From Clostridia bacterium (GTDB lineage: Bacteria; Bacillota; Clostridia; Christensenellales; Borkfalkiaceae): DNA of 64,000 nucleotides. The stretch lies in the NCBI GenBank assembly GCA_900771345.1, contig CAAGNQ010000063.1, forward strand, positions 1-64,000, in the 5' to 3' direction. Of this stretch, positions 54,510 to 63,798 are shown one piece after another (positions within the stretch are counted from its first letter, which is position 1; every line of letters starts with the position of its first letter). Both the position numbers and the translations under genes were made by a program. The notes under the pieces are model-generated. The model saw only the letters and a list, made by a program, of their open reading frames with translations. It was not told the origin of the DNA and did not search any database.

Positions 54510-56006
54510 ATGAAAAAACCTATCAACGAAACTGGTTTCGGCAAATCACTTGGTTTTAAACCCGATACCAGTATCAAGACAGAGATTATCGCTGGTGTAA
54601 CCACGTTCTTTGCAATGTGTTATATCATCCTCGTTAATCCAAATCAAATCACCGGATTTTACAGTTATCTGGGTGGGGAAATGAAAGCATTATGGAGTGC
54701 ATTGTATATTTCAACAATAGTAGCCGCCGTAATCGGAACGCTTCTATATGCATTCTTGGCTAAAAAGCCTTTTGCTCAAGCATCTGGCATGGGACTAAAT
54801 TCATTCTTCTTCGTTTCATTTATTATCCCTGCTATGATATTTGATAAAGAAGGTAATGCTATTGGATTTACTGAAAACCTTGCAACAAACTATGGCGCAG
54901 GATTAGTAATTATCCTTATTTCAGGACTTATCTTCCTTCTTCTTTCTGTTACAGGTTTAAGAAGTTATATCGCTAAATCACTTCCTGACTGTTTAAAGAA
55001 GGCTATCCCTGCAGGTATTGGTCTATTTATTGCATTGTTAGGCTTAAAGGGTTCTTTCATTGTTACCGATAATCAATACACTCTTGTTCAACTTGGCGAT
55101 TTAACCAAATGGGAGATTTTTAATCAATATGGTGAACTTGCTGGTGGTGCTGCTCCTATGCTCGCTTCTCTTCTCGGCTTAATTTCAATCGTAATATTCA
55201 ATAAAGTTGGATTTGGCTGGATGAAAAAAGCATCTATCGTATTAGGAATTATTGTTTCAAGCATCCTATTCTATCTCTTCACATGGACTGCTCCAAGTCT
55301 ATCTTTCTCAGAAATTGGTGAATCTTTCAGTGCTTTTGGTAAATATGGTTTGTCTGTATTTAATGGTTCAAGCTGGGCTGCTGCATTTGACGGCGTTACT
55401 ATCGGAAGTGGAGGTATTTTCTCCGTAATAGTTTTAATAATCACCTTCTGTTTGGTAGATATGTTTGATACAATCGGAACACTTTACGGTGCATCTGCTC
55501 AAGCAGGTATGCTTGACGCAAACGGTGACCCTGAAGATATCGAGGCTTGTATGCTTTGCGACTCTATCGCAACATGCGCAGGCGCTATGGTTGGTACTTC
55601 TACCGTTACGACTTTCGTTGAGTCAGCATCTGGTGTTGCTGAAGGTGGAAGAACAGGTTTAACTGCTCTTACAACGTCAATTCTATTTGCTCTATGCTTA
55701 GTATTGTCGCCACTTGCTAGCATTATTCCAAGCGTTGCTACTGCTCCTGCTCTTATCTACGTTGGCGTATTAATGCTTAGAAACTTTAAGGCTATTGATA
55801 TGGATGACCTTGCTAGTGCAGTGCCTGCATTCTTAACCTTAATATTGATGCCTCTTACATACTCAATTTCTAATGGTATCGCTGTAGGCGCAGTATCTTA
55901 TGTTCTTATCCAACTATTTACTGGTAAGTTCTCAAAGAAGGATATCGTTGTTACAATTATTGCTATCCTCTTTGCTTTAAGATACGCATTCGTTAACACA
56001 CTATAA
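54510..56006 (+). CDS. NCS2-family purine permease (AzgA/PbuG type)
   Basis: A 498-residue membrane protein with about 12-14 helices. AzgA-type features are the start TEIIAGVTTFFAMCYIILVNP, the QASGMGLNSFF segment and the EDIEACMLCDSIATCAGAMV / GTSTVTTFVESASGVAEGGRTG stretches. It imports adenine, guanine or hypoxanthine with protons. Unlike many Bacillota homologues it has no guanine riboswitch. Preceded by AAAGGAG. Confidence 0.93.
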   Translation: MKKPINETGFGKSLGFKPDTSIKTEIIAGVTTFFAMCYIILVNPNQITGFYSYLGGEMKALWSALYISTIVAAVIGTLLYAFLAKKPFAQASGMGLNSFFFVSFIIPAMIFDKEGNAIGFTENLATNYGAGLVIILISGLIFLLLSVTGLRSYIAKSLPDCLKKAIPAGIGLFIALLGLKGSFIVTDNQYTLVQLGDLTKWEIFNQYGELAGGAAPMLASLLGLISIVIFNKVGFGWMKKASIVLGIIVSSILFYLFTWTAPSLSFSEIGESFSAFGKYGLSVFNGSSWAAAFDGVTIGSGGIFSVIVLIITFCLVDMFDTIGTLYGASAQAGMLDANGDPEDIEACMLCDSIATCAGAMVGTSTVTTFVESASGVAEGGRTGLTALTTSILFALCLVLSPLASIIPSVATAPALIYVGVLMLRNFKAIDMDDLASAVPAFLTLILMPLTYSISNGIAVGAVSYVLIQLFTGKFSKKDIVVTIIAILFALRYAFVNTL

Positions 56007-56021
56007 TATTTAACTTAAAAA

Positions 56022-56060
56022 CTAAAAATGCCTTGCGAGAATTCGCAAAGCATTTTTTTT
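56022..56060. terminator. Bidirectional intrinsic terminator
   Basis: Arms AAAAATGC-TTGCGA / TCGCAA-GCATTTTT with bulged bases, flanked by A and T runs, between the convergent permease and typA genes. Confidence 0.8.
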
Positions 56061-56070
56061 GTTTTTTTTA

Positions 56071-57894
56071 TTATTCTAGACCTCTAAACTTTCTCTTTAG
56101 TCTTAGTTCTGTGTCTAACGTTTTCTTTCTGATACGAACGTTCTTTGGCGTTACTTCTAACATCTCGTCGTCGTTGATAAACTCCATAGCCTCTTCCAAA
56201 CTCATTATCTTTGGTGTTTCAAGACGAAGAGCGTCGTCAGAGCCTGATGCACGGGTGTTGGTTAAATGTTTCTTTTTGCATACGTTTACGCTTATATCTT
56301 CGTTCTTTGGCGAAACGCCTACAACCATTCCTTCGTAAACTTGCGTGCCTGCACCGATAAAGAGTTGACCTCTTCCTTGTGCATTAAATAGCCCGTAAGT
56401 CACTGCCTCGCCCGTTTCAAAGGCAACTAGAGAACCAGTCGCTCTTCTTTCTATTTCACCCTTGAATTCCTCGTATCCGAAGAATATAGTATTGAACACG
56501 CCCTCGCCCCTAGTTTCTGTTAAAAACTGGCTCTTATAGCCGAATAAGCCCCTTGCAGGCACTTTAAACTCAAGCCTTATGCGACTGCCGATATTTTCCA
56601 TTTGAATAAGTTCGCCCTTTCTAACGCCCATGCTTGAGAAAACACTACCCGTCTTATCCTCAGGAACGTCAACAACAAGTTTTTCCATAGGCTCTAAAAG
56701 AACTCCGTCCTTTTCTTTATACATAACCTTAGGTGCTCCAACCTGGAACTCATAGCCTGCCCTTCTCATGGTTTCGATTAAAATGGAAAGGTGCATCTCC
56801 CCCCTACCACAAACTCTATACGAATCAGCAGAATCGGTTTCCTCGACGCGAAGGGAAACGTCTTTAAGCATTTCCTTAAAAAGTCTATCGCGAAGATGAC
56901 GGGTTGTAACAAATTTACCTTCTTTTCCTGCAAACGGACTGTCGTTAACAGAAAATAGCATTTCAACCGTCGGCTCGCTTATTTTAACGAATGGAACAGG
57001 TTCAACTAAAGTTGGAGAACAAATAGTATCGCCGATAGAAATATTTTCTAATCCACTAACGCAAACGATATCCCCTGCTTTAGCGCTATCAACGGCAACC
57101 CTATTAAGCCCTTCTATTTGATAAATGCTAACGAGTTTGCCACGAACTTCTTTCCCAGTCACGTTGTAGTTACAGGTCTGAACTTCCTGATTTACTGCAA
57201 TCTTTCCTCTTTCAATTCTGCCTATACCTATTCTGCCTACGTATTCATTATAATCAACCGAAGAAACGAGCATTTGGAAAGGACCTTCTTCATCAACCTC
57301 TTGAGGCTCAAAATAATTGACGATTGTATCAAAAAGTGGTGTTAGGTCTACGCCAGGCTTATTATAGTCAAGCGTTGCCGTGCCTGCCCTTCCCGAACAA
57401 AAAATGATAGGGCTTTCAATCTGGTCGTCATTAGCGTTAAGGTCAAATAAAAGTTCCAAAATCTCGTCTTGAACTTCTGAAAGCCTTGCGTCAGGCCTGT
57501 CAATTTTGTTTACAACTATAATTAATTTATGATTTAATTCTAACGCCTTTTGCATAACGAAACGGGTTTGAGGCATAGGGCCTTCACAAGCGTCGACTAA
57601 AACTAAAACGCCGTTTACCATTTTAAGCACACGCTCAACCTCTCCACCAAAATCAGCGTGGCCGGGCGTATCAACAACGTTGATTTTTACGCCCTTATAA
57701 AAGGCCGAAGTGTTTTTTGCTAGAATAGTTATTCCTCTCTCGCGTTCCAAATCCCCCGAGTCCATAACCCTGTCCATAACCTCTTGATTATCACGGAAAA
57801 TTCCTCCCTGCTTTAGCATCTCGTTAACTAGAGTAGTCTTGCCGTGGTCAACGTGAGCGATTATCGCAACATTTCTTACGTCTGTTCTTTTCAA
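56071..57894 (-). CDS. typA: Ribosome-associated GTPase TypA/BipA
   Basis: A 607-residue translational GTPase: G1 [12 protein letters not shown]3 [12 protein letters not shown]4 NKIDRPDA, then EF-G-like domains and the C-terminal BipA-specific domain. It helps 50S assembly and stress adaptation. It lies 36 bases after the Nudix gene. Length and motifs are complete. Confidence 0.97.
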   Translation of the reverse strand: MKRTDVRNVAIIAHVDHGKTTLVNEMLKQGGIFRDNQEVMDRVMDSGDLERERGITILAKNTSAFYKGVKINVVDTPGHADFGGEVERVLKMVNGVLVLVDACEGPMPQTRFVMQKALELNHKLIIVVNKIDRPDARLSEVQDEILELLFDLNANDDQIESPIIFCSGRAGTATLDYNKPGVDLTPLFDTIVNYFEPQEVDEEGPFQMLVSSVDYNEYVGRIGIGRIERGKIAVNQEVQTCNYNVTGKEVRGKLVSIYQIEGLNRVAVDSAKAGDIVCVSGLENISIGDTICSPTLVEPVPFVKISEPTVEMLFSVNDSPFAGKEGKFVTTRHLRDRLFKEMLKDVSLRVEETDSADSYRVCGRGEMHLSILIETMRRAGYEFQVGAPKVMYKEKDGVLLEPMEKLVVDVPEDKTGSVFSSMGVRKGELIQMENIGSRIRLEFKVPARGLFGYKSQFLTETRGEGVFNTIFFGYEEFKGEIERRATGSLVAFETGEAVTYGLFNAQGRGQLFIGAGTQVYEGMVVGVSPKNEDISVNVCKKKHLTNTRASGSDDALRLETPKIMSLEEAMEFINDDEMLEVTPKNVRIRKKTLDTELRLKRKFRGLE

Positions 57895-57930
57895 AGTAAA
57901 TCCGTCCTTAAAATTAAATTTCTCTTTTCC

Positions 57931-58455
57931 CTACTTATCCAAAACGGCAAGAAGCGCAATAAGAGTTTTTGCATCGTTTATCTCGCCTTTTTTTATCATA
58001 TCTTTAAGTTTTTCTTTTTCTATCCATTCGCTTGTTAAAAATTCGTCCTCATCAAGGCAAACTTGGCTTTCCTTTAAGCCGAACGCCTGATAAATTCTAA
58101 TAACTTCCGTATTATAGGCAGGGGTTGGATAAACCTCGAAAAGTTTCTCCACTCTCTCAGCCTTAACCCCACACTCTTCTTCAAGTTCTCGAATAGCAGT
58201 CCTTTCAAAGTCCTCGCCATCGTTAATCTTCCCAGCAGGAATTTCATAAATTTCTTTGCCATAAGGATAGCGAAATTGTTTAACAAGCAAAATCTTGCCA
58301 TCCTTTTCGCAAACGATTGCACTCCCACCACTATGATGAACGACCTCGCGAATTGCGCTTTTACCATTAGGCAAAATCACGTCGTCCTTTTTTACCTTTA
58401 TTATCTTTCCGTCATAAAGAGTAACGCTACGAACGGTCTTTTCCTTAAATTGCAT
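57931..58455 (-). CDS. Nudix hydrolase, ADP-ribose pyrophosphatase type
   Basis: A 174-residue Nudix enzyme with the full Nudix box GKINDGEDFERTAIREL-EEECGV (G-x5-E-x7-REL-x-EE-x-G). The PAGKIN start and the VYPTPAYNTEVIRIY segment resemble ADP-ribose pyrophosphatases (NudF-like). It cleaves nucleoside diphosphate derivatives. Its ATG lies inside the end of the upstream gene (11-base overlap), with GGAG before it. Confidence 0.93.
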   Translation of the reverse strand: MQFKEKTVRSVTLYDGKIIKVKKDDVILPNGKSAIREVVHHSGGSAIVCEKDGKILLVKQFRYPYGKEIYEIPAGKINDGEDFERTAIRELEEECGVKAERVEKLFEVYPTPAYNTEVIRIYQAFGLKESQVCLDEDEFLTSEWIEKEKLKDMIKKGEINDAKTLIALLAVLDK

Positions 58456-59257
58456 TCAGTATACTCCTAATCAGTTTGGAAAGTTTTCTCGTCCTATTAA
58501 AGAGCAAAATAAAATGCCTTTTAGCAACGTATTTATAGGCTATATAAGCGTATTCAATAGCGTCTTTATCATTGCTATCGATAACGTTAGCAAGCATATC
58601 TATAACTAGGATAATATCCTTTTTTATCACGACTTTTAACTTGCTTTCCTTAATTTTTTTCTTATCGTCTAGCAAGATTCTTTTAACAGTCCTAACGCTA
58701 GCGCTATAAATCCTTTTCTCTCCCTCAGCCTCTTTTGCGAGCGCCTTTTCCTGCTCTTCTTTTTCTTTTGCACGTCTATTTTCTTCCTCAGTTAAAGCCT
58801 CGACAGGGTCTTGAAGTTTACCCTCAATAACGTTTTCCATAAGTATTTTAACAGAGTTTTTAAACGGCTTAATCATAGCGTTTATAAACGACGCGTATCC
58901 TGACGAAAAACTTCCATCTTCAAAAAAGTATTTGTTAATGAACTCACCAAATGCAATTTCTTTATTATCAATTTCAACGAGGACGAAAAACACAAATGCT
59001 AAAAGTTCTCTCGAATTTGGTGGCAAGATAAACTCGCCCTTATCTGCCGATAAAAATTGGCTTCTTACAAGATATTTCTTCTTTGCCTCGTAATAATCAA
59101 AATCGCTAAGACAATTCTTAAATAGCGCAAGAAGTGTTTCTGACGTTGCTATCACTTTAAGCAAGTGCGCAATCTTAATATCGGCAACGATATACTTGCT
59201 GTCAATAAGTTCGTCAGCATTTTTTAAAAACAAATCAAGTTCTTCTCTTTTAGTCAA
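58445..59257 (-). CDS. Hypothetical helical protein
   Basis: 270 residues, almost all helical, without signal peptide or membrane segment. A charged coiled-coil stretch (about 155-185, rich in Glu, Lys, Arg) separates two helical halves; the second ends in a basic helix. No family is recognised. It overlaps the Nudix gene by 11 bases, so they are co-translated and possibly co-regulated with typA. The RBS is GGGAGG. Confidence 0.75.
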   Translation of the reverse strand: MTKREELDLFLKNADELIDSKYIVADIKIAHLLKVIATSETLLALFKNCLSDFDYYEAKKKYLVRSQFLSADKGEFILPPNSRELLAFVFFVLVEIDNKEIAFGEFINKYFFEDGSFSSGYASFINAMIKPFKNSVKILMENVIEGKLQDPVEALTEEENRRAKEKEEQEKALAKEAEGEKRIYSASVRTVKRILLDDKKKIKESKLKVVIKKDIILVIDMLANVIDSNDKDAIEYAYIAYKYVAKRHFILLFNRTRKLSKLIRSILNAI

Positions 59258-59379
59258 TTTAATTTCCTCCCTATTTTTTGCATACTACCACACGATAAGT
59301 TATTTTTATCATTATACCATATAAAACGCATATTATAAACTTTTTTTGTCCCAATTTTACAAATTTTTTGGCAAAGTTC

Positions 59380-59407
59380 TTTACAAATATTTATTTTGTG
59401 ATATAAT
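59380..59407 (+). promoter_or_regulatory. Sigma-A promoter of the DUF4364-TSCPD pair
   Basis: TTTACA (59380-59385), a 16-base spacer and TATAAT (59402-59407), about 30 bases before the start codon. Confidence 0.7.
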
Positions 59408-59438
59408 AAAAATGTAATAATATGGAGATTTTTTGTTT

Positions 59439-59963
59439 ATGCAGGTCAAAGGAGATTCCTCACTTAACAAATTAATATTGTTATTTGTTTTTGACAAGAT
59501 GGAAGTTCCCCTATCGGAAAATACGGTGCTAGATATGTGTTGTTCATCCAACAACTGGCTGGCTTATATGGACTGTCAACCTATATTAAATCAACTTTTA
59601 GAGTGTGGCTGGATATGCGATATAGGTAACAACAACGAGCCACTCTACACTATTACTCCCGACGGGCGAATTTGCCTTGCAAACTTTTTTATTAACATTC
59701 CTGCATCAACGCGTGAACAAATCTCACTGTTTGTTAAGAACAATCGTGCAAAATATCGCAGAAAACAAGAATGCGTTGCCGATTATTTTATGAATAAAGA
59801 CGGCACGTATACGGTATACTTAAAAATTATAGAGCCTGCTCAGCCTATGATGGAACTTAAACTTGTTGTTCCTAATAGGCAGATAGCCAAAGACGTTTAT
59901 AAGAAATGGGGCGAAAAGGCTGCTGACGTTTACAGAAATTTATATGACAATTTAGTAGATTAG
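59439..59963 (+). CDS. DUF4364-family protein, winged-helix-like
   Basis: A 174-residue protein of a Clostridia-restricted family. The N-terminal 85 residues look like a winged helix (LNKLILLFVFDKMEVPLSEN, then LLECGWICDIG and YTITPDGR); the rest is a beta-rich domain. It may be a transcription regulator, but the target is unknown. The ATG at 59439 is 11 bases from GGAG; a TTG 6 bases upstream is closer and cannot be excluded. Confidence 0.86.
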   Translation: MQVKGDSSLNKLILLFVFDKMEVPLSENTVLDMCCSSNNWLAYMDCQPILNQLLECGWICDIGNNNEPLYTITPDGRICLANFFINIPASTREQISLFVKNNRAKYRRKQECVADYFMNKDGTYTVYLKIIEPAQPMMELKLVVPNRQIAKDVYKKWGEKAADVYRNLYDNLVD

Positions 59964-59981
59964 GAATAGGAGAAACAATTT

Positions 59982-60245
59982 ATGCAAACTTACATGACCA
60001 GAGGAACTTGTTCAAGGCAAATTTTATTTGACGTTAGTGAGGATAATATTTTGACCAACGTTAAATTTATTGGTGGTTGCAGTGGCAACCTTCAGGCAAT
60101 CGCAAGGCTAGTTGACGGAAAAAATATTGACGAGGTTATTGCAACTCTTAAAGGTATAAAATGCAGAAGCAACACCTCTTGTGGCGACCAACTCGCTCTC
60201 GCTCTTGAAAATTATAAAGCCAAAAAATCTTTAGCAGAAAAATAA
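59982..60245 (+). CDS. TSCPD-domain protein (TIGR03905 type)
   Basis: 87 residues with the domain pattern GTCSRQI, FIGGCSGNLQAI and GIKCRSNTSCGDQLA. This domain also occurs at the C-terminus of some ribonucleotide reductases, where its Cys residues bind zinc; the free-standing protein has no known role. It lies 18 bases after the DUF4364 gene in one unit. Confidence 0.92.
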   Translation: MQTYMTRGTCSRQILFDVSEDNILTNVKFIGGCSGNLQAIARLVDGKNIDEVIATLKGIKCRSNTSCGDQLALALENYKAKKSLAEK

Positions 60246-60259
60246 TTAAAGTTTTATTA

Positions 60260-60295
60260 AAAGAACTCACGGCAGACTGCCGTGAGTTCTTTTTT
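60260..60295. terminator. Bidirectional intrinsic terminator
   Basis: A long perfect stem (AAGAACTCACGGCAG / CTGCCGTGAGTTCTT, two-base loop) with A and T runs outside, between convergent genes. Confidence 0.92.
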
Positions 60296-60309
60296 AGTTT
60301 TATTAGAAT

Positions 60310-61273
60310 TTATTTAGTGAACGTATAAACGTAACTATAATGTGCCTCAATAATTTGGTTAGCCAAAGCAATTACGTCAAGACGCAAACTGCAAACGTTT
60401 TCACTTTCTTCTAAATATAGTGTTGCCGAAGTAACCACCATACCACTTTTCTCAAAGTTTTTAACTAACGTTTCATAAACTTCTGAATTAGAATTGTCAA
60501 AATATTTTTTATTGCCTTCAGTTTTGTTAACAATATATATTGCTTTTCCAGCACTCTTACTAGTTAAGTCCCACACGTACATTTCGCCGTCGTCAGTCAC
60601 GCCGTATGAATCAAAGGTAGTTCCAGCATATAAATCGTTATATGCCTTTTCAGTGCTTGCTATAGTTTGCTGTTTGTTTGGCTCTTCCTCGTCAATCATT
60701 TGTTGAATCATATCCCCAGCCTCTGTTCCTTTAAATGCTTCAGGAACGGTCATTTCAAGCCCAACCGTCACTCCACTATAAGAGTAACTTGCTAACGGAG
60801 AGGTTTCCGGTATGGTAGGAGTGCTTGGCGTAGTTGGAGTGCTTGGAGTTGTAGGAGTACTTGGAGTTGTAGGAGTACTTGGAGTTGTAGGAGTACTTGG
60901 CGTGGTAGGAGTACTTGGCGTCGTTGGAGTGCTCCCCCCCTCCATTTTCAACAGGTGAGAATTTTGCATAAACGGTAATATCTGCCGTCAACGGAAATTC
61001 AACATCTTCAATAACAAAAGGAGTTTCAAAATTATCGTCTAAAAACCAGCCGACAAAATTCATATTTTCCTTCGTCGGATTTTTAATTAGAACGAGTTCG
61101 TCTTGCTTAGTTATGGTTTTTCTTTCAACTACGTCATTCTCTGCATCAATAACGTAAATAACGTCATAAAAGGTTGTTTGTCCATCATCATTATTTGGGT
61201 TAACGCAAGCAGTAAAACAAGCGCAACAAACAATAGATACAATGGCTAAAATTGTAACTAAAAATTTCCTCAT
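60310..61273 (-). pseudogene. Lipoprotein gene split by a frameshift at a G7 tract (possibly phase-variable)
   Basis: Two frames join to one sensible protein of about 320 residues. The first part (from 61273) has a signal peptide with a lipobox FTAC (Cys 23) and a Listeria-Bacteroides-type repeat ending ITVYAKFSPVE. The second frame continues with seven TPTTPS-type units and a C-terminal domain of about 155 residues with YTFTK at its end. The frames meet at seven G on the coding strand (60934-60940); six G would restore the frame. Read straight on, the first frame yields a short meaningless KYSYNS-rich tail. Either a sequencing error or slipped-strand switching is possible. Confidence 0.8.
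60808..60933 (-). repeat. Seven 18-bp tandem repeats encoding a Thr/Pro/Ser linker
   Basis: Units encode STPTTP (six times) and STPTIP (last). Neighbouring units differ only at silent or single bases, so the array can change length by recombination. It lies immediately downstream of the G7 tract. Confidence 0.93.
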
Positions 61274-61343
61274 ATATCCACCTACTTTTATTTTTTATAT
61301 AGTTATTTTACTATTTTATCAGACAAAATGCAAATATATTTGC

Positions 61344-61372
61344 TTGATTTTTTTGTATATTCATAATACAAT
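61344..61372 (+). promoter_or_regulatory. Sigma-A promoter predicting a leaderless transcript
   Basis: TTGATT (61344-61349), a 17-base spacer and TACAAT (61367-61372). Only 7 bases separate the -10 box from the ATG at 61380, so the predicted start site is the A of the start codon. Confidence 0.72.
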
Positions 61373-61379
61373 TATCTAT

Positions 61380-62306
61380 ATGAAATATTACGAGTTTAAC
61401 TATAATAAAAAATTTTGTTGCATAGCGCAAAACTGTAAGCATAACTGTTGCATAGGTTGGGAAATTAAAGTTGATAAAAAGACAATGAATCACTACTCTT
61501 GTTTATCACTAACAGATAACGCCTTTTGCCTAGAGAAATTTGAGGGGAATACTTTTAAGTTGGACCAATTTTCCCGTTGCCCTTTTTTAGAAAATGATAA
61601 TCTGTGTTACGTAATAAAAAAATACGGGGAAAACTCTTTATCAAAAACCTGCAAAACTCACCCTAGATTTAAAAACTTTTTTTCTTCTATTACCGAAACA
61701 GGTTTAGGGATATACTGCGAAGAGGCATGCCGAATTATCCTCTCTTTAAAGCACAAAATGAAAAGAGTTTTAGTAAAAGACGATAAGAGAAAATGCTCTT
61801 TATTGCCTTTTGAGAGAAAGATTTTTGCGTTTAGAAATAAAGTTCTAAAGATTATTCAAGATAGAAGTTTAACCACAAATCAAAAAATTAGCCTTTTATC
61901 AAGCCTATCTAATATTGACCTTAATAAAAACTCGTTCTCTAAATGGTTAGAAATTTTCTCTAGACTTGAAAGGCTAAAAACTAATGAGTTTTCCTTTTCA
62001 AGCATTCCTTTGGCGAGTGAATTTGCTAATATTACCGACGAGTTTAGAAGAGAATACGAGCAACTTTTAAGTTATTTTGCATTCCGTCATCTCTCGCGCG
62101 CGATAGACAGCATTGATTTATCGGTTAGATTAGCATATATAGTTTTAGCGTTTAAATTTATAAATCATATTTTTTCACTTCAAAATGAAAGAACTTTTGA
62201 AAATCTTGTTGAAGCCTGCCGTTTTTTCACCTCCGAAATAGAGTGCAACGACGATAATTTGTTTAAAATCTTAAACCAAATTGAAAATCTTGTTAGTTTT
62301 ATTTAA
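61380..62306 (+). CDS. FliB-like Cys-rich protein (flagellin lysine methylase family)
   Basis: A 308-residue protein. The N-terminus is Cys-rich (FCCIAQNCKHNCCIGWEI, then CPFLENDNLC, KTCKTHPRF and IYCEEAC), a pattern of the FliB / YkgJ-type metal-binding family. FliB methylates lysines of flagellin in Salmonella, but no flagellar gene is in this window and many homologues come from non-motile Clostridia, so the substrate is open. The upstream frame extension to 61242 is ignored because it overlaps the promoter. No RBS precedes the ATG. Confidence 0.85.
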   Translation: MKYYEFNYNKKFCCIAQNCKHNCCIGWEIKVDKKTMNHYSCLSLTDNAFCLEKFEGNTFKLDQFSRCPFLENDNLCYVIKKYGENSLSKTCKTHPRFKNFFSSITETGLGIYCEEACRIILSLKHKMKRVLVKDDKRKCSLLPFERKIFAFRNKVLKIIQDRSLTTNQKISLLSSLSNIDLNKNSFSKWLEIFSRLERLKTNEFSFSSIPLASEFANITDEFRREYEQLLSYFAFRHLSRAIDSIDLSVRLAYIVLAFKFINHIFSLQNERTFENLVEACRFFTSEIECNDDNLFKILNQIENLVSFI

Positions 62307-62311
62307 ACTGA

Positions 62312-62340
62312 AAAAGGTTGGAATTTATCCAACCTTTTTG
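62312..62340. terminator. Bidirectional intrinsic terminator
   Basis: A 12-bp perfect stem (AAAAAGGTTGGA / TCCAACCTTTTT) with a 5-base loop between convergent genes. Confidence 0.9.
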
Positions 62341-62874
62341 TTACTTAATTTCTTCGATAACCTCGTCAAAATCTTTTCTATTCTTCTCTCTAACCTCTAT
62401 GTCAGAATATCCTAACGCAACAACGATATTGCTCTCCTCGTTTTCAGGATATCCAACGGCGCTTCTTAGTTCTTCTTGATTTATCCATCCGATAATGCAA
62501 GAACTAACTTCAAGACTTTGCGCTGCTAAAGTTATATATGCCGTTAGTTGACCTATATCGTATTTAACAAAATGGTCTCTATTAAACCTTGAACTCACAA
62601 ATTCGTTTAACTTTGCTTGCTTTTCTGTTATAACTATATATGCTTTGGCTTTATCTAAAAATGGATTACGCCCTCTGTTTTGCAAACTTTTAGTAACAAG
62701 TTCAACCTTTTCACCCGTCACAAGAAACATTTTCCAAGGCTGACTATTGCAAGCCGACGGAGAAAGCGTTGCAAGTTCTGCAATTTTTCTAACCGTTTGG
62801 CTCGATAACTCTTTATCATTAAAATCCCTGCAAGATTGCCTGTTTCTAGCAAGTTCTAAATACAAATTTTCCAT
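62341..62874 (-). CDS. Nitroreductase-family flavoprotein
   Basis: A 177-residue FMN-dependent oxidoreductase. The FMN-binding start RNRQSCRDFNDKE, the SPSACNSQPWKMFLV segment and the GQLTAYITLAAQSLEVSSCIIGW helix match the family. Length is typical of the small clostridial form. It reduces nitro compounds, quinones or flavins with NAD(P)H; the physiological substrate is unknown. Confidence 0.93.
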   Translation of the reverse strand: MENLYLELARNRQSCRDFNDKELSSQTVRKIAELATLSPSACNSQPWKMFLVTGEKVELVTKSLQNRGRNPFLDKAKAYIVITEKQAKLNEFVSSRFNRDHFVKYDIGQLTAYITLAAQSLEVSSCIIGWINQEELRSAVGYPENEESNIVVALGYSDIEVREKNRKDFDEVIEEIK

Positions 62875-62932
62875 AGTCTACCTCCCTACTATCATTATTA
62901 TACACAAACTGAATAAATTTTGCAAGGTAATT

Positions 62933-63334
62933 CTATTTAATTTTAAAAGCCATTTCTTTTTCACGGTTAAATCTCGTAACAGCCTGAAGATATTTTTCCG
63001 AAAGCCTAAGGTTATAACTTTGTTGCTCCTCGTAAGATAGAGTATTATAATACTCTGTTTCTGTAAGCCTTCCTAGTGCGTTTGAAACTTCGCCCTCTTC
63101 CTCGAGAAGTTTTTTAACCTTTTGATAAAACTCTTCCCCCTCGTTGTCCGAGTGCTTTATATTCTCCGTAACCCTCGACTGATAATACTCTTTAACTTTT
63201 GATTTGGAAAGTCCGTTTTCTTCGGCTTTAACTAGTTCGCTAGATAATTTCTTTTGATAGTTTTGCCAAAAGCCTTGCTTTAATCGCTTTTTGGCTTCCT
63301 TGCAATACTCTTTTAAGGTTTTTTGCTTTTCCAT
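62933..63334 (-). CDS. Hypothetical charged helical protein
   Basis: 133 residues, strongly charged and helical, with no signal peptide. The ATG at 63334 has GAGGGAG upstream, so the 9 residues before it are not used. No family is recognised. It follows rpsU, where many Bacillota carry yqeY, but it does not resemble YqeY. A terminator separates it from rpsU. Confidence 0.72.
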   Translation of the reverse strand: MEKQKTLKEYCKEAKKRLKQGFWQNYQKKLSSELVKAEENGLSKSKVKEYYQSRVTENIKHSDNEGEEFYQKVKKLLEEEGEVSNALGRLTETEYYNTLSYEEQQSYNLRLSEKYLQAVTRFNREKEMAFKIK

Positions 63335-63390
63335 AACTACTCCCTCGTTAATTCTCGACAATTATTTGCATTTTTCGTCAAACAAAAATA

Positions 63391-63422
63391 AAAATCTACC
63401 AAAGATATCTTTGGTAGATTCC
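63391..63422 (-). terminator. Intrinsic terminator of rpsU
   Basis: A perfect palindrome (TCTACCAAAGAT / ATCTTTGGTAGA) followed by TTTTTATTTTTG on the minus strand, directly after the rpsU stop. Confidence 0.9.
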
Positions 63423-63425
63423 ATT

Positions 63426-63605
63426 TTAGCCTTTAATGCTTCTCTTTCTTGCCGCTTCAGATTTTTTCTTCTTTCTAACGGAAGGTTTTTCGTAATGTTC
63501 TTTTTTACGCAAATCACCGATAATGCCGTCTCTTGAACATTTTCTCTTAAATCTTCTAAGAGCGCTATCAATATTTTCGTTTTCTCCAACTCTTACTGTT
63601 GACAT
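63426..63605 (-). CDS. rpsU: 30S ribosomal protein S21
   Basis: 59 residues starting at the ATG at 63605, with AAGGAAGGTG upstream. Family features are [37 protein letters not shown] and the basic C-terminus [13 protein letters not shown]21 binds 16S rRNA near the mRNA exit site. Another open frame on the same strand overlaps it but is not the gene. Confidence 0.96.
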   Translation of the reverse strand: MSTVRVGENENIDSALRRFKRKCSRDGIIGDLRKKEHYEKPSVRKKKKSEAARKRSIKG

Positions 63606-63740
63606 TGCCTTTTCACCTTCCTTTGCCCGATGGCATTTAGTTTAAGCCTAATTAGTATATCAATGCTATTCAACTTTGTCAAGAAAAATTACCCTTTTTT
63701 TACAATCATTTGGATATTTTTATTAATTAATTTCTTTCGA

Positions 63741-63769
63741 TTGACTTTTTACTCTGCCGAGAATATAAT
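63741..63769 (+). promoter_or_regulatory. Sigma-A promoter of the MFS transporter gene
   Basis: TTGACT (63741-63746), a 17-base spacer and TATAAT (63764-63769), 29 bases before the ATG. Confidence 0.82.
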
Positions 63770-63798
63770 ACCTTATAGCATCTAAAACGAGGAAAACT

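Noticed and set aside
60776..60930. Protein repeats of the KYSYNS type at the end of the upstream lipoprotein frame
   Set aside because: They are the same 18-bp DNA repeats read in the wrong frame after the G7 frameshift; the Thr/Pro/Ser reading leads into a sensible domain.
60808..60933. Short regular repeats that could suggest a CRISPR array
   Set aside because: Units are contiguous 18-bp coding repeats with no spacers and no cas genes nearby.
61242..61379. N-terminal extension of the FliB-like frame
   Set aside because: It overlaps the divergent lipoprotein start and the promoter at 61344-61372, and the family begins at MKYYEF.
63362..63589. A 75-codon open frame on the minus strand near the right end
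   Set aside because: It is an out-of-frame shadow of rpsU (63426-63605), which has the correct S21 sequence and RBS, and it runs through the rpsU terminator.
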